A stretch of 64,000 nt of DNA from the NCBI RefSeq assembly GCF_011927835.1, contig NZ_JAATJH010000001.1, positions 1,131,104 to 1,195,103 of the forward strand. The letters run 5' to 3'. The notes beneath the pieces were generated by a model. It was not told where the DNA came from, searched no databases, and worked only from the letters and a program-made list of their open reading frames with translations. Positions 29,401 to 37,342 of this stretch are shown here, one piece after another (position 1 is the stretch's first letter; every line of letters starts with the position of its first letter). Made by a program: the position numbers and the translations under genes. The DNA comes from Neolewinella antarctica. Lineage in GTDB: Bacteria; Bacteroidota; Bacteroidia; Chitinophagales; Saprospiraceae.

Positions 29401-30140
29401 CAAAAGAACTACTCGACCGGGTGGTCAAAGAAAAGTGGATCGGTGCCCGGGGCGTCATCGGGTTCTTCCCCGCCACCGCCGATCCTTTGACGGACACCAT
29501 CACCGTTTGGCGGGATGAGGCGCGGACGCAGGTGCAGAGTGAATTGTACCACATCCGCCAGCAGAGTAAGAAGGCCCCGGGCCGACCCAACCAGTCCTTG
29601 ACGGATTACGTAGCTACGCAAACAAGCGGCCACAAGGACTACATCGGTGCTTTCGCCGTTACCGCCGGCATCGGGATCGAACCCCACATCAAAGCTTTCG
29701 AAGCGGCGGGAGACGATTACAATGCCATCATGCTCAAGGCCCTCGCGGACCGCTTCGCCGAGGCGTTCGCCGAACGAATGCACCAGCGGGTACGCCAGGA
29801 ATTTTGGGGTTACGCACCCGACGAAACGGTCTCCAACGACCAGCTCATTGCGGAAACTTACCGGGGCATCCGCCCCGCACCGGGTTACCCCGCCTGCCCC
29901 GAGCACACCGAAAAAATTAAACTGTGGGAGCTACTCGACGCGGATAACGCGACCGGCATCAAGCTGACCGAAAGCATGGCCATGTACCCCGCCTCCAGCG
30001 TCAGTGGCTGGTACTTGAGCCACCCCGATGCTGCCTACTTCACCGTGCGCGGTATTCAGGATGATCAGGCGACCGAATACCAGGAGAAAAAAGGCTGGGA
30101 CGACGCCACGGCCCAGCGCTGGTTGGACCCGATTCGTTAA
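26421..30140 (+). CDS. metH: Methionine synthase, cobalamin-dependent
   Basis: A 1239-residue full-length MetH, which methylates homocysteine from methyltetrahydrofolate via methylcobalamin. Domain order is complete. The homocysteine domain (1-~330) has the zinc ligands Cys245 (GLNCALG), Cys308 and Cys309 (GGCCGTTP). The folate domain (~350-620) starts [20 protein letters not shown]. The cobalamin cap and Rossmann domain has DVHDIGKN with the cobalt-ligand His769. The C-terminal activation domain (~905-1239) has [15 protein letters not shown] and [14 protein letters not shown], for reductive reactivation with S-adenosylmethionine. It appears monocistronic. Codon use and GC are like its neighbours. 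Confidence 0.97.
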   Translation: MSAQTLAQIFEQRILVLDGAMGSLIQGYGLKEADYRRGFFEDHPSDLKGNHDLLVLTRPDVIREIHELYLAAGADILETNTFSGTTIAQADYGTEAIVYEMNVAAARVAREAADKYTAQNPAKPRFVAGAVGPTNRTLSISPDVNDPGYRAITFTELADAYTVQMQGLADGGADLILIETIFDTLNAKAALFALDTVRQRIDRELPVVISGTITDASGRTLSGQTVEAFYISVAHAKPLCVGLNCALGAQEMRVHLAALSKVAECNVHAYPNAGLPNEMGEYDQDAEEMQTYIRDFAASGFVNLIGGCCGTTPTHIAAMARAVEGLPVRKIPTLPQYSTYSGLEPLVVRPETNFINVGERTNVTGSRKFSRLVMNGLYDEALAVARDQVEGGAQVIDVNMDEGLLDSKAAMVTFLNLVMAEPDIAKLPIMIDSSKWDVIEAGLQCVQGKCIVNSISMKEGEAEFLRQAKLVKAYGAAAIVMAFDETGQADTEARKVEICTRAYNLLIKEAKFAPQDIIFDPNIFAIATGIEEHNNYGVDFIEATRRIKQNCPGAKISGGVSNVSFSFRGNNVVREAMHSAFLYHAIRAGMDMGIVNAGLIEVYQDIPEELLVSVEDVILNRRSDATERLVDLAEGLKNVGGRSVVKDLAWRESTVEQRLQHSLVRGITDFITEDTEEARVKYPRPLHVIEGPLMDGMNVVGDLFGSGKMFLPQVVKSARVMKQAVAYLNPFIEQEKIDLAAEAGEEHEVATGRQYKGTILLATVKGDVHDIGKNIVGVVLACNNYEIIDLGVMVPANKILDEAQKHGVDVIGLSGLITPSLDEMVNVAAEMERRGMTTPLLIGGATTSKTHTALKVEPSYTGGATVHVLDASRAVTVAGSLLDGEEADRKVYRDGITAEYERVRVHRAKQQRGKKAIPIATARANHLQMDWSSYTPPKPTFTGTKVFESYDLAELVDYIDWTPFFSSWGLAGKFPAILTDVVVGVEATTLFEEAKELLDRVVKEKWIGARGVIGFFPATADPLTDTITVWRDEARTQVQSELYHIRQQSKKAPGRPNQSLTDYVATQTSGHKDYIGAFAVTAGIGIEPHIKAFEAAGDDYNAIMLKALADRFAEAFAERMHQRVRQEFWGYAPDETVSNDQLIAETYRGIRPAPGYPACPEHTEKIKLWELLDADNATGIKLTESMAMYPASSVSGWYLSHPDAAYFTVRGIQDDQATEYQEKKGWDDATAQRWLDPIR

Positions 30141-30213
30141 ATAATCGGTCCTTAACGTCCGCCCGCGCCCGCTTACGTACCTTAGCCATCGCTCCGAACT
30201 TTAAAATACTGGC

Positions 30214-31359
30214 ATGTCCGTACGCTCATTTGCCGTCCTCTCGCTTCTGTTTGCGCTGCCCCTGACCGCGCAGGAAGTACTGACGTCAGCGTATTTCCCA
30301 ACTCCCGGGGATACGCTGCGCACTAACGTCGCGGATAGCACCTGGGCAACTACGCTCGATTTTCAATTCGCCGGTGGCGATGATTTATCGTGGGACTTCA
30401 GTAACCCCGTGAGCGACCGCCAGCGCTCCGCCCCCGTCGACGTGGCGGACGATGTAGATTTTCCGAACGCAGCACTGGTCATCACGATTGATCCATTCAA
30501 TCGTGTTTACTACGTCGTTGAGGAAAGCACGTTCAAGATAGTTGGCGCAAAAATTAGTCTGGACTTATTCCCCGGATTCGAGATCAGCGCACCGGTTGAC
30601 CCCGCCCGGCCCGAACGGCACACGGACCTGCAACCGGGCGATGTATTGACAAACTCGACGAGCAACGTGACGGTCATCCCCTTCGACAGCATCCCCGCCG
30701 CGGCACGAGCGTTACTTCCGGATCTGCCCCTAAGAATCGATTTCTTGCGCTTGACCACCACCATCTTACGTACGGACTCCGTGGACGCATTCGGAACGGT
30801 CAGGTTGGGCGATAACTTTTACTCCACGATTCGGGAGAAAAGAACGGAAACAATTGACCTCAAGATCGAGGCAAAATCGAGTATATTTCCATACGTCGAC
30901 ATCACGCAAATCATCGCGGATAGCGCTCCTGAACTCGCCGGTGATGTTGGTACACAAGCCCCCGTTACCACGTACTACTGGTGGAACAACGACAGCAAAG
31001 AGGCTGTTGCGGAGGTTCGTACTAACGACGCCGGTGCGTTCGAAGAAATGACGTACAAACGGGCGCTTGCGGCTACCTCTACTCGTGGCCTGGGTGCCGG
31101 CCAGGCACTCGTCAAGATTTATCCTAATCCCGCTAGTGCGTCCGTAACGTTCGAGGTGGCGAATTTGCCACGCGATCAGTACGTCCTGACGCTGATAAAT
31201 GCGGCGGGGCGCAAAATGCTTACGCGAACGTTTTCCGCGCGGGGTAACCAAGCGAAAATCGCAATTAACGTCAGCGATTTCCCCGGTGGCCTCTACGTCG
31301 CTAATTTGCGGAACGTCCGGGGGCTCACGTTAGCTTCCCGACGCATTATCGTAAACTAA
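30214..31359 (+). CDS. Secreted protein with type IX secretion sorting domain
   Basis: A 381-residue secreted protein of unknown function. A signal peptide MSVRSFAVLSLLFALPLTAQ is cut after Ala-Gln. The central region (20-300) is all beta-like and not recognised. The C-terminal ~75 residues form a T9SS type A sorting domain: VKIYPNPASASVTFEVANLP, the middle GGLYVANLRN-type strand and a final RRIIVN. The protein should cross the outer membrane by type IX secretion and be attached or released. It follows metH by 73 bp; TACCTTAG near 30177 is a possible own promoter. Confidence 0.88.
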   Translation: MSVRSFAVLSLLFALPLTAQEVLTSAYFPTPGDTLRTNVADSTWATTLDFQFAGGDDLSWDFSNPVSDRQRSAPVDVADDVDFPNAALVITIDPFNRVYYVVEESTFKIVGAKISLDLFPGFEISAPVDPARPERHTDLQPGDVLTNSTSNVTVIPFDSIPAAARALLPDLPLRIDFLRLTTTILRTDSVDAFGTVRLGDNFYSTIREKRTETIDLKIEAKSSIFPYVDITQIIADSAPELAGDVGTQAPVTTYYWWNNDSKEAVAEVRTNDAGAFEEMTYKRALAATSTRGLGAGQALVKIYPNPASASVTFEVANLPRDQYVLTLINAAGRKMLTRTFSARGNQAKIAINVSDFPGGLYVANLRNVRGLTLASRRIIVN

Positions 31360-31553
31360 GGATGGATTTTGCCCGGAGGCGGGTGCCGAGTTTTTTTTGA
31401 AATAGCGGCCATAGTTTTACTGTTTTCCGCAATAGTGGTTGTCGCAATCGGATCGTACTACCGCACGAAATCAGCCTACTTAATCCGTACTTCCTTGCAT
31501 CTCGGTAGATCCCCGGCACCAGCGCCAGCGCCCACAACTAAATGCATGCCTAA

Positions 31554-32852
31554 CTAGTCCGCACTGCGCCAGTACTCTGAAAACCGCCTCATCGCCACCC
31601 GAATCGTGGCGCGGGGCACCCCGGAAAAAACCAGCCGCATCCACCCCCGCTTCCGCGCCCCCATGCCGAGCGGGTGCGTCAGTAAGAGGCCCGTACGGTC
31701 GTACACTTCTTCCCACAGCGCTACCCAGGCTTCATCCGTATCCGCCGTAAGTCGGCCCGAAAGATCGAACCACACGAAAAGGCTTCCGACCGCGGGAGTA
31801 TAAGGAATCGCTAAGGCCCGCAGGGTTTTGATGACTTCCACGTAACTCTCCGTGAGCCTGTTCTCTTCCCGGATCCAGTTGATCGCCCAGTCTCCATCGT
31901 TGAGCAACTCGGTAAGTAGCCACTGGACGTAATTTGAGCTTGTCCCGGGCGCGGAGTAGTTGGCCCACGCTTTGATGAGCGCTTCGTTTTTGGTGTACAT
32001 CGCACCGATGCGTAACCCAGAAACGCCAAAATCCTTACTGAACGAATACCACCAGTGGAAATAATCCGACCGGCGCTGCTCGAGTTGGGAAAGGCAGGAC
32101 ACGAACCACTGGCGGTCGCCGTAGTCGTCGGCGATAACGGGGTGACTTTGATCGATGAGCGACAGTGCGTAGAGCTCGTTGACGACGCAGTGAATTTGGC
32201 GTTCTTCGCACCAGGTGACGGCGTCGAATATCTGGTCCTCGGTAAAAACCTGCCCGGTGGGGTTGTTGGGTTGGGTGAGGATGAGCAGTTTGAAACGCTC
32301 CCCGAGCTCGGCGTAAGACGCGTCGAGGTCCTGGGTCCGCAGGTTGAACAATCCGGGATGTTCTTCGGAGTCCGCTAGGTGGAGGTCGTAACGCTCCATG
32401 CCGGCGCGGTTGCCAATATCGCCGGTGTAGACGGTGTAGGCGGGGGCGGGAATGACGGCTACGTCACCCGGGTCACCGAGCATAAAGGCCGTCATCTCGA
32501 TGGTCGCCGTGGCACCGGCCATGATGGCCATCGTTTCTGGGTTAAGACTGTCGCCACCGAGGTGCTTACTCAGGAACTGAGCCAGCGCGGCGCGAAATTC
32601 CGGGTGGCCGAGCGTACTCGTGTAGCTAGCTACCCAGTCCGGCGTAGTCTTGGCGGCTACGATTTCTCGAAACTTATCGCGTAAAGGCGCCCAGCCAAGG
32701 ATATTTTCCGCGATGCAGAGGGGAATGGCACCGGTCGGGTTGTCCTCCGGGTGGTAGTGGTTTTGCATCACCGCTTCGAAGAGTTCGAAGTCGGCACGGA
32801 GGGGGCTCGTGGCGGCGGTTCGCCCGCGTTTGCTGAGGCTAGCTGGGTTCAT
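31554..32852 (-). CDS. PLP-dependent aminotransferase, ACC-synthase-like class I/II
   Basis: A fold-type I PLP enzyme of about 432 residues that resembles the ACC synthase/alanine-type branch of class I/II aminotransferases. CIAENILGW, AGATATIEM, TQPNNPTGQVF and the PLP-lysine motif YSFSKDFGVSGLRIG are present, with the C-terminal Arg in WMRLVFSG. The motif that normally reads D-E-I-Y here reads VVNELYA: the Asp that pairs with the pyridine nitrogen of PLP is Asn. The substrate is unknown. ATG 32852 (MNPASLSKRG) is preferred because the family-like sequence begins there; ATG 32912 would add 20 residues and lie 6 bp after the upstream stop. It probably shares a transcript with the MORN-like lipoprotein gene. 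Confidence 0.82.
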   Translation of the reverse strand: MNPASLSKRGRTAATSPLRADFELFEAVMQNHYHPEDNPTGAIPLCIAENILGWAPLRDKFREIVAAKTTPDWVASYTSTLGHPEFRAALAQFLSKHLGGDSLNPETMAIMAGATATIEMTAFMLGDPGDVAVIPAPAYTVYTGDIGNRAGMERYDLHLADSEEHPGLFNLRTQDLDASYAELGERFKLLILTQPNNPTGQVFTEDQIFDAVTWCEERQIHCVVNELYALSLIDQSHPVIADDYGDRQWFVSCLSQLEQRRSDYFHWWYSFSKDFGVSGLRIGAMYTKNEALIKAWANYSAPGTSSNYVQWLLTELLNDGDWAINWIREENRLTESYVEVIKTLRALAIPYTPAVGSLFVWFDLSGRLTADTDEAWVALWEEVYDRTGLLLTHPLGMGARKRGWMRLVFSGVPRATIRVAMRRFSEYWRSAD

Positions 32853-32920
32853 GTTCGTGGGAACTGCACGCGGGGGGCGAAGGTTGACGGTGATCGTACT
32901 ACCACTTACCATTACGGGCT

Positions 32921-33559
32921 TTATTCGGGTAGTTGCATATCGACGCCCGGGGGGGCTGCCGTCGTGCTGTCGGCGGTCCAGATTGTCCGGCAGGCCCCGA
33001 GGTCACAGGACATCACTTTTTCGAGGGCACCGTCTTCCGCGTAGAGGTGGAGAATACCATCCTCGTTGTCACCATCGCGGTAGTTACCGCTGGCCTTTGG
33101 CTGACCGTCGGGGTACCACTCGCGGAAGGGTCCGTTTTCATGATTGTCGTTAAAATTCACGACTTCCCGGATTTTCCCGTCGGGGTAGTAGCCCGTCCAG
33201 ATTCCGTTCATGGCACCGTCGACGTACGTACCGCGCAGACTTGGTTTCCCGTCTCCCACATAGCTCGTGTACGCGCCGCTTAGTATTCCTTGATCGTAAT
33301 TTTCCAGAACGACCGGGTTACCCGCTTCGTCGTAGAGTTTGCGCTGGCCCTGAAGCTCGCCGTCGCGGTAATTTGCTTCCGCCATCAGCTCACCGTCGGG
33401 GAAGTACTCGCGGAGTTCACCCTGCCGGAGCTTCGTTTTTGGGTCGACGGTAAACTCGTGGCGGGTTCCGTCTTCATCAGTTTCAACGACGGGCTCGAGG
33501 CCATCGCAGGAGACAAAAAGGAACGTAGAAAATAGCAGAAGGCCGGCGATTCGGTGCAT
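32921..33559 (-). CDS. MORN-variant repeat lipoprotein (YwqK-like)
   Basis: A 212-residue predicted lipoprotein with signal MHRIAGLLLFSTFLFVSC, acylated Cys18. The body is a row of MORN-variant repeats of about 22 residues with the pattern G-x-x-x-x-Y-x-x-D/G-x-x-x-E-x-x-Y-x-x-G, e.g. LREYFPDGELMAEANYRDGE, GIWTGYYPDGKIREVVNFND and FREWYPDGQPKASGNYRDGD. Such proteins are common in Bacteroidota and sometimes labelled YwqK antitoxins, which is not supported here. A C-terminal pair of Cys (MSCDLGACRTIW) could form a disulfide. Confidence 0.82.
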   Translation of the reverse strand: MHRIAGLLLFSTFLFVSCDGLEPVVETDEDGTRHEFTVDPKTKLRQGELREYFPDGELMAEANYRDGELQGQRKLYDEAGNPVVLENYDQGILSGAYTSYVGDGKPSLRGTYVDGAMNGIWTGYYPDGKIREVVNFNDNHENGPFREWYPDGQPKASGNYRDGDNEDGILHLYAEDGALEKVMSCDLGACRTIWTADSTTAAPPGVDMQLPE

Positions 33560-33608
33560 GGGTGTTTAAATTTACGGGGTCTCCCGGCTAACGATAAAAT
33601 TTGTGCGA

Positions 33609-34220
33609 ATGTTATTTGTCTTCAATTCTCTTAAGCTTTGGGCCCGGTTGTACGCTCCATTCCTACTAGCCCTAAGCCTCGCCTTCTGTGGAAACCCGAA
33701 ACCCGCCCCGCTATCTATCGGGGCGCCCGAAAAAGACGAGGCAACTAGGTCGGCCATCGAAGAACGGCTCATCACGGAATTAGCTCCGACCGACGACCGG
33801 GCGGGGCGGCAGCGCAATGCCATCATCAACCGGGCAATCGACCAGAATTACGACGTGTACGCGGCACCGGAAGGGTATTTCTACGAGATCATCGCGCCGG
33901 GGGCAACGGTTGGTTTCGTTACGGGCGACTACGTAGCGGCCCACTACCGGGGCAGTTTTCTCGACGGGAAAGCTTTTGACGACAGCCGGAGCCGGGGCGA
34001 GAAACTTGGTTTCCGCCTGGGTGACTTGATTCCCGCTTGGAACTTAGGCGTGCAACGGATAAAAAACGGAGGAAGCATCCGAATCCTGGCGCCGAGCAAT
34101 CTGGCCTACGGACCGGAGGGGCTCGTGACGCCGCGGGGTGACACCCTCGTGCCGGCCCACACCGTACTGGAATTTCTGATCGAAGAAGTAGAATCGGTGG
34201 AGCCGCCGGATGGCTTCTAG
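33609..34220 (+). CDS. FKBP-type peptidyl-prolyl isomerase, lipoprotein
   Basis: A 203-residue FKBP-type isomerase exported as a lipoprotein: the hydrophobic segment ends FLLALSLAFCGN with the likely acylated Cys. The FKBP domain occupies about residues 100-200: VTGDYVAAHYRGSFLDGKAF, DDSRSRGEKLGFRLGDLIPA, and NLAYGPEGLVTPRGDTLVPA. A linker after the lipobox is encoded by a perfect hairpin CGCCCCG/CGGGGCG (33704-33725). I use ATG 33609; GTG 33603 is an alternative start. It is divergent from the MORN-like gene. Confidence 0.87.
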   Translation: MLFVFNSLKLWARLYAPFLLALSLAFCGNPKPAPLSIGAPEKDEATRSAIEERLITELAPTDDRAGRQRNAIINRAIDQNYDVYAAPEGYFYEIIAPGATVGFVTGDYVAAHYRGSFLDGKAFDDSRSRGEKLGFRLGDLIPAWNLGVQRIKNGGSIRILAPSNLAYGPEGLVTPRGDTLVPAHTVLEFLIEEVESVEPPDGF

Positions 34221-34281
34221 CACCGTTCCCGAACGACATTAAAGCGCGGCCACCCCGACAAAATAAGGGAGTGCACGTTAT

Positions 34282-34298
34282 TCCCGACTAAGTCGGGA
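34282..34298. repeat. Dispersed palindrome TCCCGACTAAGTCGGGA
   Basis: An exact copy of the palindrome core found inside the tRNA-Asp remnants, here alone in the 113-bp gap between the convergent FKBP and rsmA genes. It could act as a bidirectional terminator-like hairpin. Confidence 0.7.
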
Positions 34299-34333
34299 CG
34301 AGTGCCAGGAACGTTTGGCAAAAACGCAAAAGT

Positions 34334-35095
34334 TTACCGCCGCGCCAGTTCCGCAAATTCCTCCAGCGAAACTTGTTCCGGGCGTCGCTGAAAGAAATCA
34401 TCCCGCAGGACATCCTGATCGAAGACGGCTTTGAGGCTATTCCGCAACATCTTGCGCCGCATCCCGAAGGCCGACTTGACGATGTGTTTGAAATCTCCCC
34501 ACCGTTCGTCCGCGACCAACGGTTCGGCCCGCCGCGTCAGGCGGATGACCGCGCTATCCACCCGGGGCGGCGGGTTGAAGTTCCCCGGTCCGACGTTGAG
34601 AATCACTTTGCCTTCGTAACGGGCCTGCACCAGCACGCCGACCACGCCGTAGATTTTGGAACCCGAGCCGGCGACTACCCGGTCGGCTACTTCCTTCTGG
34701 AACATCCCGGTCATCTCCGGAATCTGCTCGTAGTTATCCAGCATTTTGAAAAGGATCTGGCTACTGATGTTGTAGGGATAATTACCGATGAGCCCGAAAG
34801 CCTTGCCGCCGAACAACTCCGCCACGTCCAGTTTCAAAAAATCGCCCGGTTGCACCCGTCCGTCGAGCTGGGGGAAGTGCTCACCGAGGTAGGCGATCAT
34901 GTCTTTGTCCGCCTCACTCACCGTTAGCGAAAAATCTTTTTCCCGCTCCAGCAGGTGCTTGGTCAGCATGCCCTGCCCCGGCCCTACTTCCAGCACGTGA
35001 TCGTACTGATCCGTGAGCTGAAGCGACTGGGCGATCTGTAGCGCGTAGTGTTCGTTGTTGAGAAAGTGTTGACCGTAGGACTTTTTAGCGCGCAT
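34334..35095 (-). CDS. rsmA: 16S rRNA (adenine1518/1519-N6)-dimethyltransferase KsgA
   Basis: A 253-residue methyltransferase that dimethylates two adenines in the 3' helix of 16S rRNA late in 30S assembly. The start is at ATG 35095 (MRAKKSYGQHFLN), the conserved N-terminus; the open frame continues upstream across the neighbouring start but is not real coding there. Motif I is VLEVGPGQGMLT, motif IV IGNYPYNISSQI (N-Y-P-Y), and the C-terminal helical domain has PPPRVDSAVIRL and FGMRRKMLRNSL. It is divergent from the SMP-30-like gene, 81 bp apart. Confidence 0.96.
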   Translation of the reverse strand: MRAKKSYGQHFLNNEHYALQIAQSLQLTDQYDHVLEVGPGQGMLTKHLLEREKDFSLTVSEADKDMIAYLGEHFPQLDGRVQPGDFLKLDVAELFGGKAFGLIGNYPYNISSQILFKMLDNYEQIPEMTGMFQKEVADRVVAGSGSKIYGVVGVLVQARYEGKVILNVGPGNFNPPPRVDSAVIRLTRRAEPLVADERWGDFKHIVKSAFGMRRKMLRNSLKAVFDQDVLRDDFFQRRPEQVSLEEFAELARR

Positions 35096-35176
35096 GCGGG
35101 AAGCTGGTTTGGTGGGCGACCGGCAAAGGTACGGCGGGGCGCGAACCCCGGCGAAACAAGCTCCGTTGGAATTAGT

Positions 35177-36127
35177 ATGCAAAAGCCTCATTTCTTCGTT
35201 GCCGACGCCCATGAAGGCCCCGTCTGGGTCGCCGATCAGTGCCGGCTCTACTACACCACCAAAACGCACCTGGACGGACGCCGCCGGGTGGACATCGAAT
35301 TCCTTGATTTTAGCCACTTCGATCTGTGCGACGAGGATGAGTTGTGGAAGGGCCTACCCGAGGATGCCGCCATGCAAATTTCCCCCCGTCTGTTTCACCA
35401 CGACGCCGGCATGGCGAACGGCATGTGCCTGAGCCAAAAGGGCCGTGACCTCCTGGTGGCCGAGCAGGGCGATAAAAGTCGACCATCACTAATTAGCAGC
35501 GTCAACGTTGCCGACCATACCCGCAAGGTGCTGGTCGACAATTTTGAGGGGCATGAGTTTAACTCGCTCAACAAAGTTATCTTGACAAAAGCCGGCCACC
35601 TGGTCTTTTCCGATCCGGACTACGGTTTCCGCCAGGACTTCCGCCCCGCCCCGCAATTGGAGCCGGCGATCTACGTGAGGACGGCGGACGGAACGATGAC
35701 TAGTTTCCGCTGTGCGCTGGAAATGCCCCACGGTTTAGCGTTGAGCCCGGACGAGCGGACACTTTTCATCACCGATACCAGCAACGACGGTGCGCACGGC
35801 GACGACATCGAGCTGGGCCGCAGGAAATCCGTCTGGAAGTTTGACTTCGATCCGAAGACCGGTAAAATTAGTGGTGAAGGCGCTTGCTGCTTTCAGGTTG
35901 CGAAAGGCGTGCCCGACGGCGCGGTTACCACTGAGGACCGACTACTCGTTGGCGGCGGCGATGCGGTTTACGTGGCGGACCTGGAAGGAAAACTAATCGG
36001 CAAAATCCCCACTCCCAACAACGCGGTCAACGTAGCCCTGGCCGGCGGAGGAAAGCATCTTTTTGTAACCATTGACGTGGGCATCTTGCTCTTCATCGAC
36101 TGGCGCTCCTTCGTGCGGGACGTCTAG
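35177..36127 (+). CDS. SMP-30/gluconolactonase-like beta-propeller protein
   Basis: A 316-residue six-bladed propeller of the SMP-30/gluconolactonase family. The metal-binding Glu is in AHEGPVW near the N-terminus. EFNSLNKVILTKAGHLVFSD followed by PDYG matches the family N-x-x-x-D/N and T-D-P-x-x-G region, and TLFITDTSNDG contains a further metal-type Asp. It may hydrolyse a sugar lactone in the cytoplasm, since no signal peptide is seen, but the substrate is not predictable. ATG 35177 (MQKPHFF) is chosen because the family sequence begins there and the longer frame would overlap rsmA. Confidence 0.85.
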   Translation: MQKPHFFVADAHEGPVWVADQCRLYYTTKTHLDGRRRVDIEFLDFSHFDLCDEDELWKGLPEDAAMQISPRLFHHDAGMANGMCLSQKGRDLLVAEQGDKSRPSLISSVNVADHTRKVLVDNFEGHEFNSLNKVILTKAGHLVFSDPDYGFRQDFRPAPQLEPAIYVRTADGTMTSFRCALEMPHGLALSPDERTLFITDTSNDGAHGDDIELGRRKSVWKFDFDPKTGKISGEGACCFQVAKGVPDGAVTTEDRLLVGGGDAVYVADLEGKLIGKIPTPNNAVNVALAGGGKHLFVTIDVGILLFIDWRSFVRDV

Positions 36128-36136
36128 GATAAGACC

Positions 36137-37327
36137 TTAACCATTCAGCTTCTGTACCGCGAGCCAGGCCATCAGGCCCGGCCCGGTACGCAGACAGGCT
36201 TCGTCGACGTCAAAAGTATCGGTGTGGACCGAGCTCGTGATACCGCGTGCTTCGTTCCTTACGCCCAACCGGTAGAAACAGGCGGGTAGGTGGTGCGTGT
36301 AGAAGGCAAAGTCTTCGCCCGTCATGCGGATTGGCAGTTCGACTACATTGTCTTCGCCCAGAAACTGTTGGGCCTCCGCAAAAGCCCAGCGCGTTAGTTG
36401 TTCATCGTTTTTGAGGAACGGGTAACCGTGGCCAATGCGTAATTCCGCCTCGCCCCCCATTGATTTCGCCATTCCGGTGACGAGCTTTTCTAGCCGCACG
36501 TGTAGTTCTTTGCGCCAGTCTTCGTCGAGGGTCCGTAGGGTACCCAGCAAACTTACTGAGTTGGGGATGACGTTCGTCGCCCCTCCGTCGGACTCGATAC
36601 GGCCAAAGGTGATCACGGCCGGTAGGGTCGGGTCGGTATTGCGGCTAATGAGTTGCTGCACGGCGGTGATGATGTGGGCCGAAATCACGATGGGATCGAC
36701 GGCGTTGTGGGGCATGGCCCCGTGCCCTCCTTTTCCCCTGATGGTGAGGTACAACTCATCGGTGCTGGCCATGTACACGCCGGGGCGGAAGCCGACCTTG
36801 CCGGCCGCCAGGGGCGGGTGGACGTGCTGGCCGAAAATGGCCGCGGGCACGGGGTTTTTCAGGGCACCGTCCTTGATCATCAGCGTTGCGCCGCCGGGAA
36901 GTTTTTCCTCCCCCGGTTGAAAGAGGAAGCGCACTTTTCCCCTAAAATCTTGCCGTACGGACTGCAAAATCTCCGCCACCCCCAGCAAACTCGCCGTGTG
37001 CACGTCGTGCCCGCAGGCGTGCATCACGCCCGGATTTTTGGATGCGTATGGAGCCTCATTTACCTCCGTGATCGGAAGCGCGTCGATGTCGGCCCTCAGG
37101 GCAACCACGGCACCCGCGCCAGCGCCCCCCGCTACTTCCGCGATCAAGCCCGTGCCGGCAATCTCCTGGTGCGCAATACCCAACTGCCGGAGTCGATCGG
37201 CAATAAATTGCTGGGTTTCGTACTCCGCAAAACTCAACTCCGGGTACTGGTGGAGGTGCCGGCGGAGCTCACTGGTATTGGCCAATGATAGGTCCGCCGC
37301 GTCCTGAATCTTGTTGCGTAATGACAT
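36137..37327 (-). CDS. M20-family amidohydrolase (N-acyl amino acid/hippurate hydrolase type)
   Basis: A 396-residue zinc/manganese amidohydrolase of the M20D group. The metal-ligand motifs are all present: ALRADIDALPI, VMHACGHDVHTASLLG (Cys, His, His), FQPGEEKLPGG (Glu pair) and FGQHVHPPL. The dimerisation insert includes GKGGHGAMPHNAVDPI, and the C-terminal TGEDFAFYTHHLPACFYRLG holds the last His. It should remove an acyl group from an N-acylated amino acid or related conjugate in the cytoplasm. It ends 10 bp from the convergent SMP-30-like gene and lies 16 bp downstream of the HEAT-cyclophilin gene, with which it is probably co-transcribed. Confidence 0.92.
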   Translation of the reverse strand: MSLRNKIQDAADLSLANTSELRRHLHQYPELSFAEYETQQFIADRLRQLGIAHQEIAGTGLIAEVAGGAGAGAVVALRADIDALPITEVNEAPYASKNPGVMHACGHDVHTASLLGVAEILQSVRQDFRGKVRFLFQPGEEKLPGGATLMIKDGALKNPVPAAIFGQHVHPPLAAGKVGFRPGVYMASTDELYLTIRGKGGHGAMPHNAVDPIVISAHIITAVQQLISRNTDPTLPAVITFGRIESDGGATNVIPNSVSLLGTLRTLDEDWRKELHVRLEKLVTGMAKSMGGEAELRIGHGYPFLKNDEQLTRWAFAEAQQFLGEDNVVELPIRMTGEDFAFYTHHLPACFYRLGVRNEARGITSSVHTDTFDVDEACLRTGPGLMAWLAVQKLNG

Positions 37328-37342
37328 GCTGTACGGTATTGG

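Noticed and set aside
31369-31557. A 62-codon rightward frame with a hydrophobic segment after the T9SS protein
   Set aside because: It starts at TTG, has no family resemblance, ends at the edge of the convergent aminotransferase, and its second half is low-complexity Ala/Pro. Not enough support for a gene.
32921-33559. Toxin-antitoxin assignment for the MORN-repeat lipoprotein
   Set aside because: The YwqK label is an inherited database name. There is a lipoprotein signal, and the adjacent gene is an aminotransferase, not a toxin.
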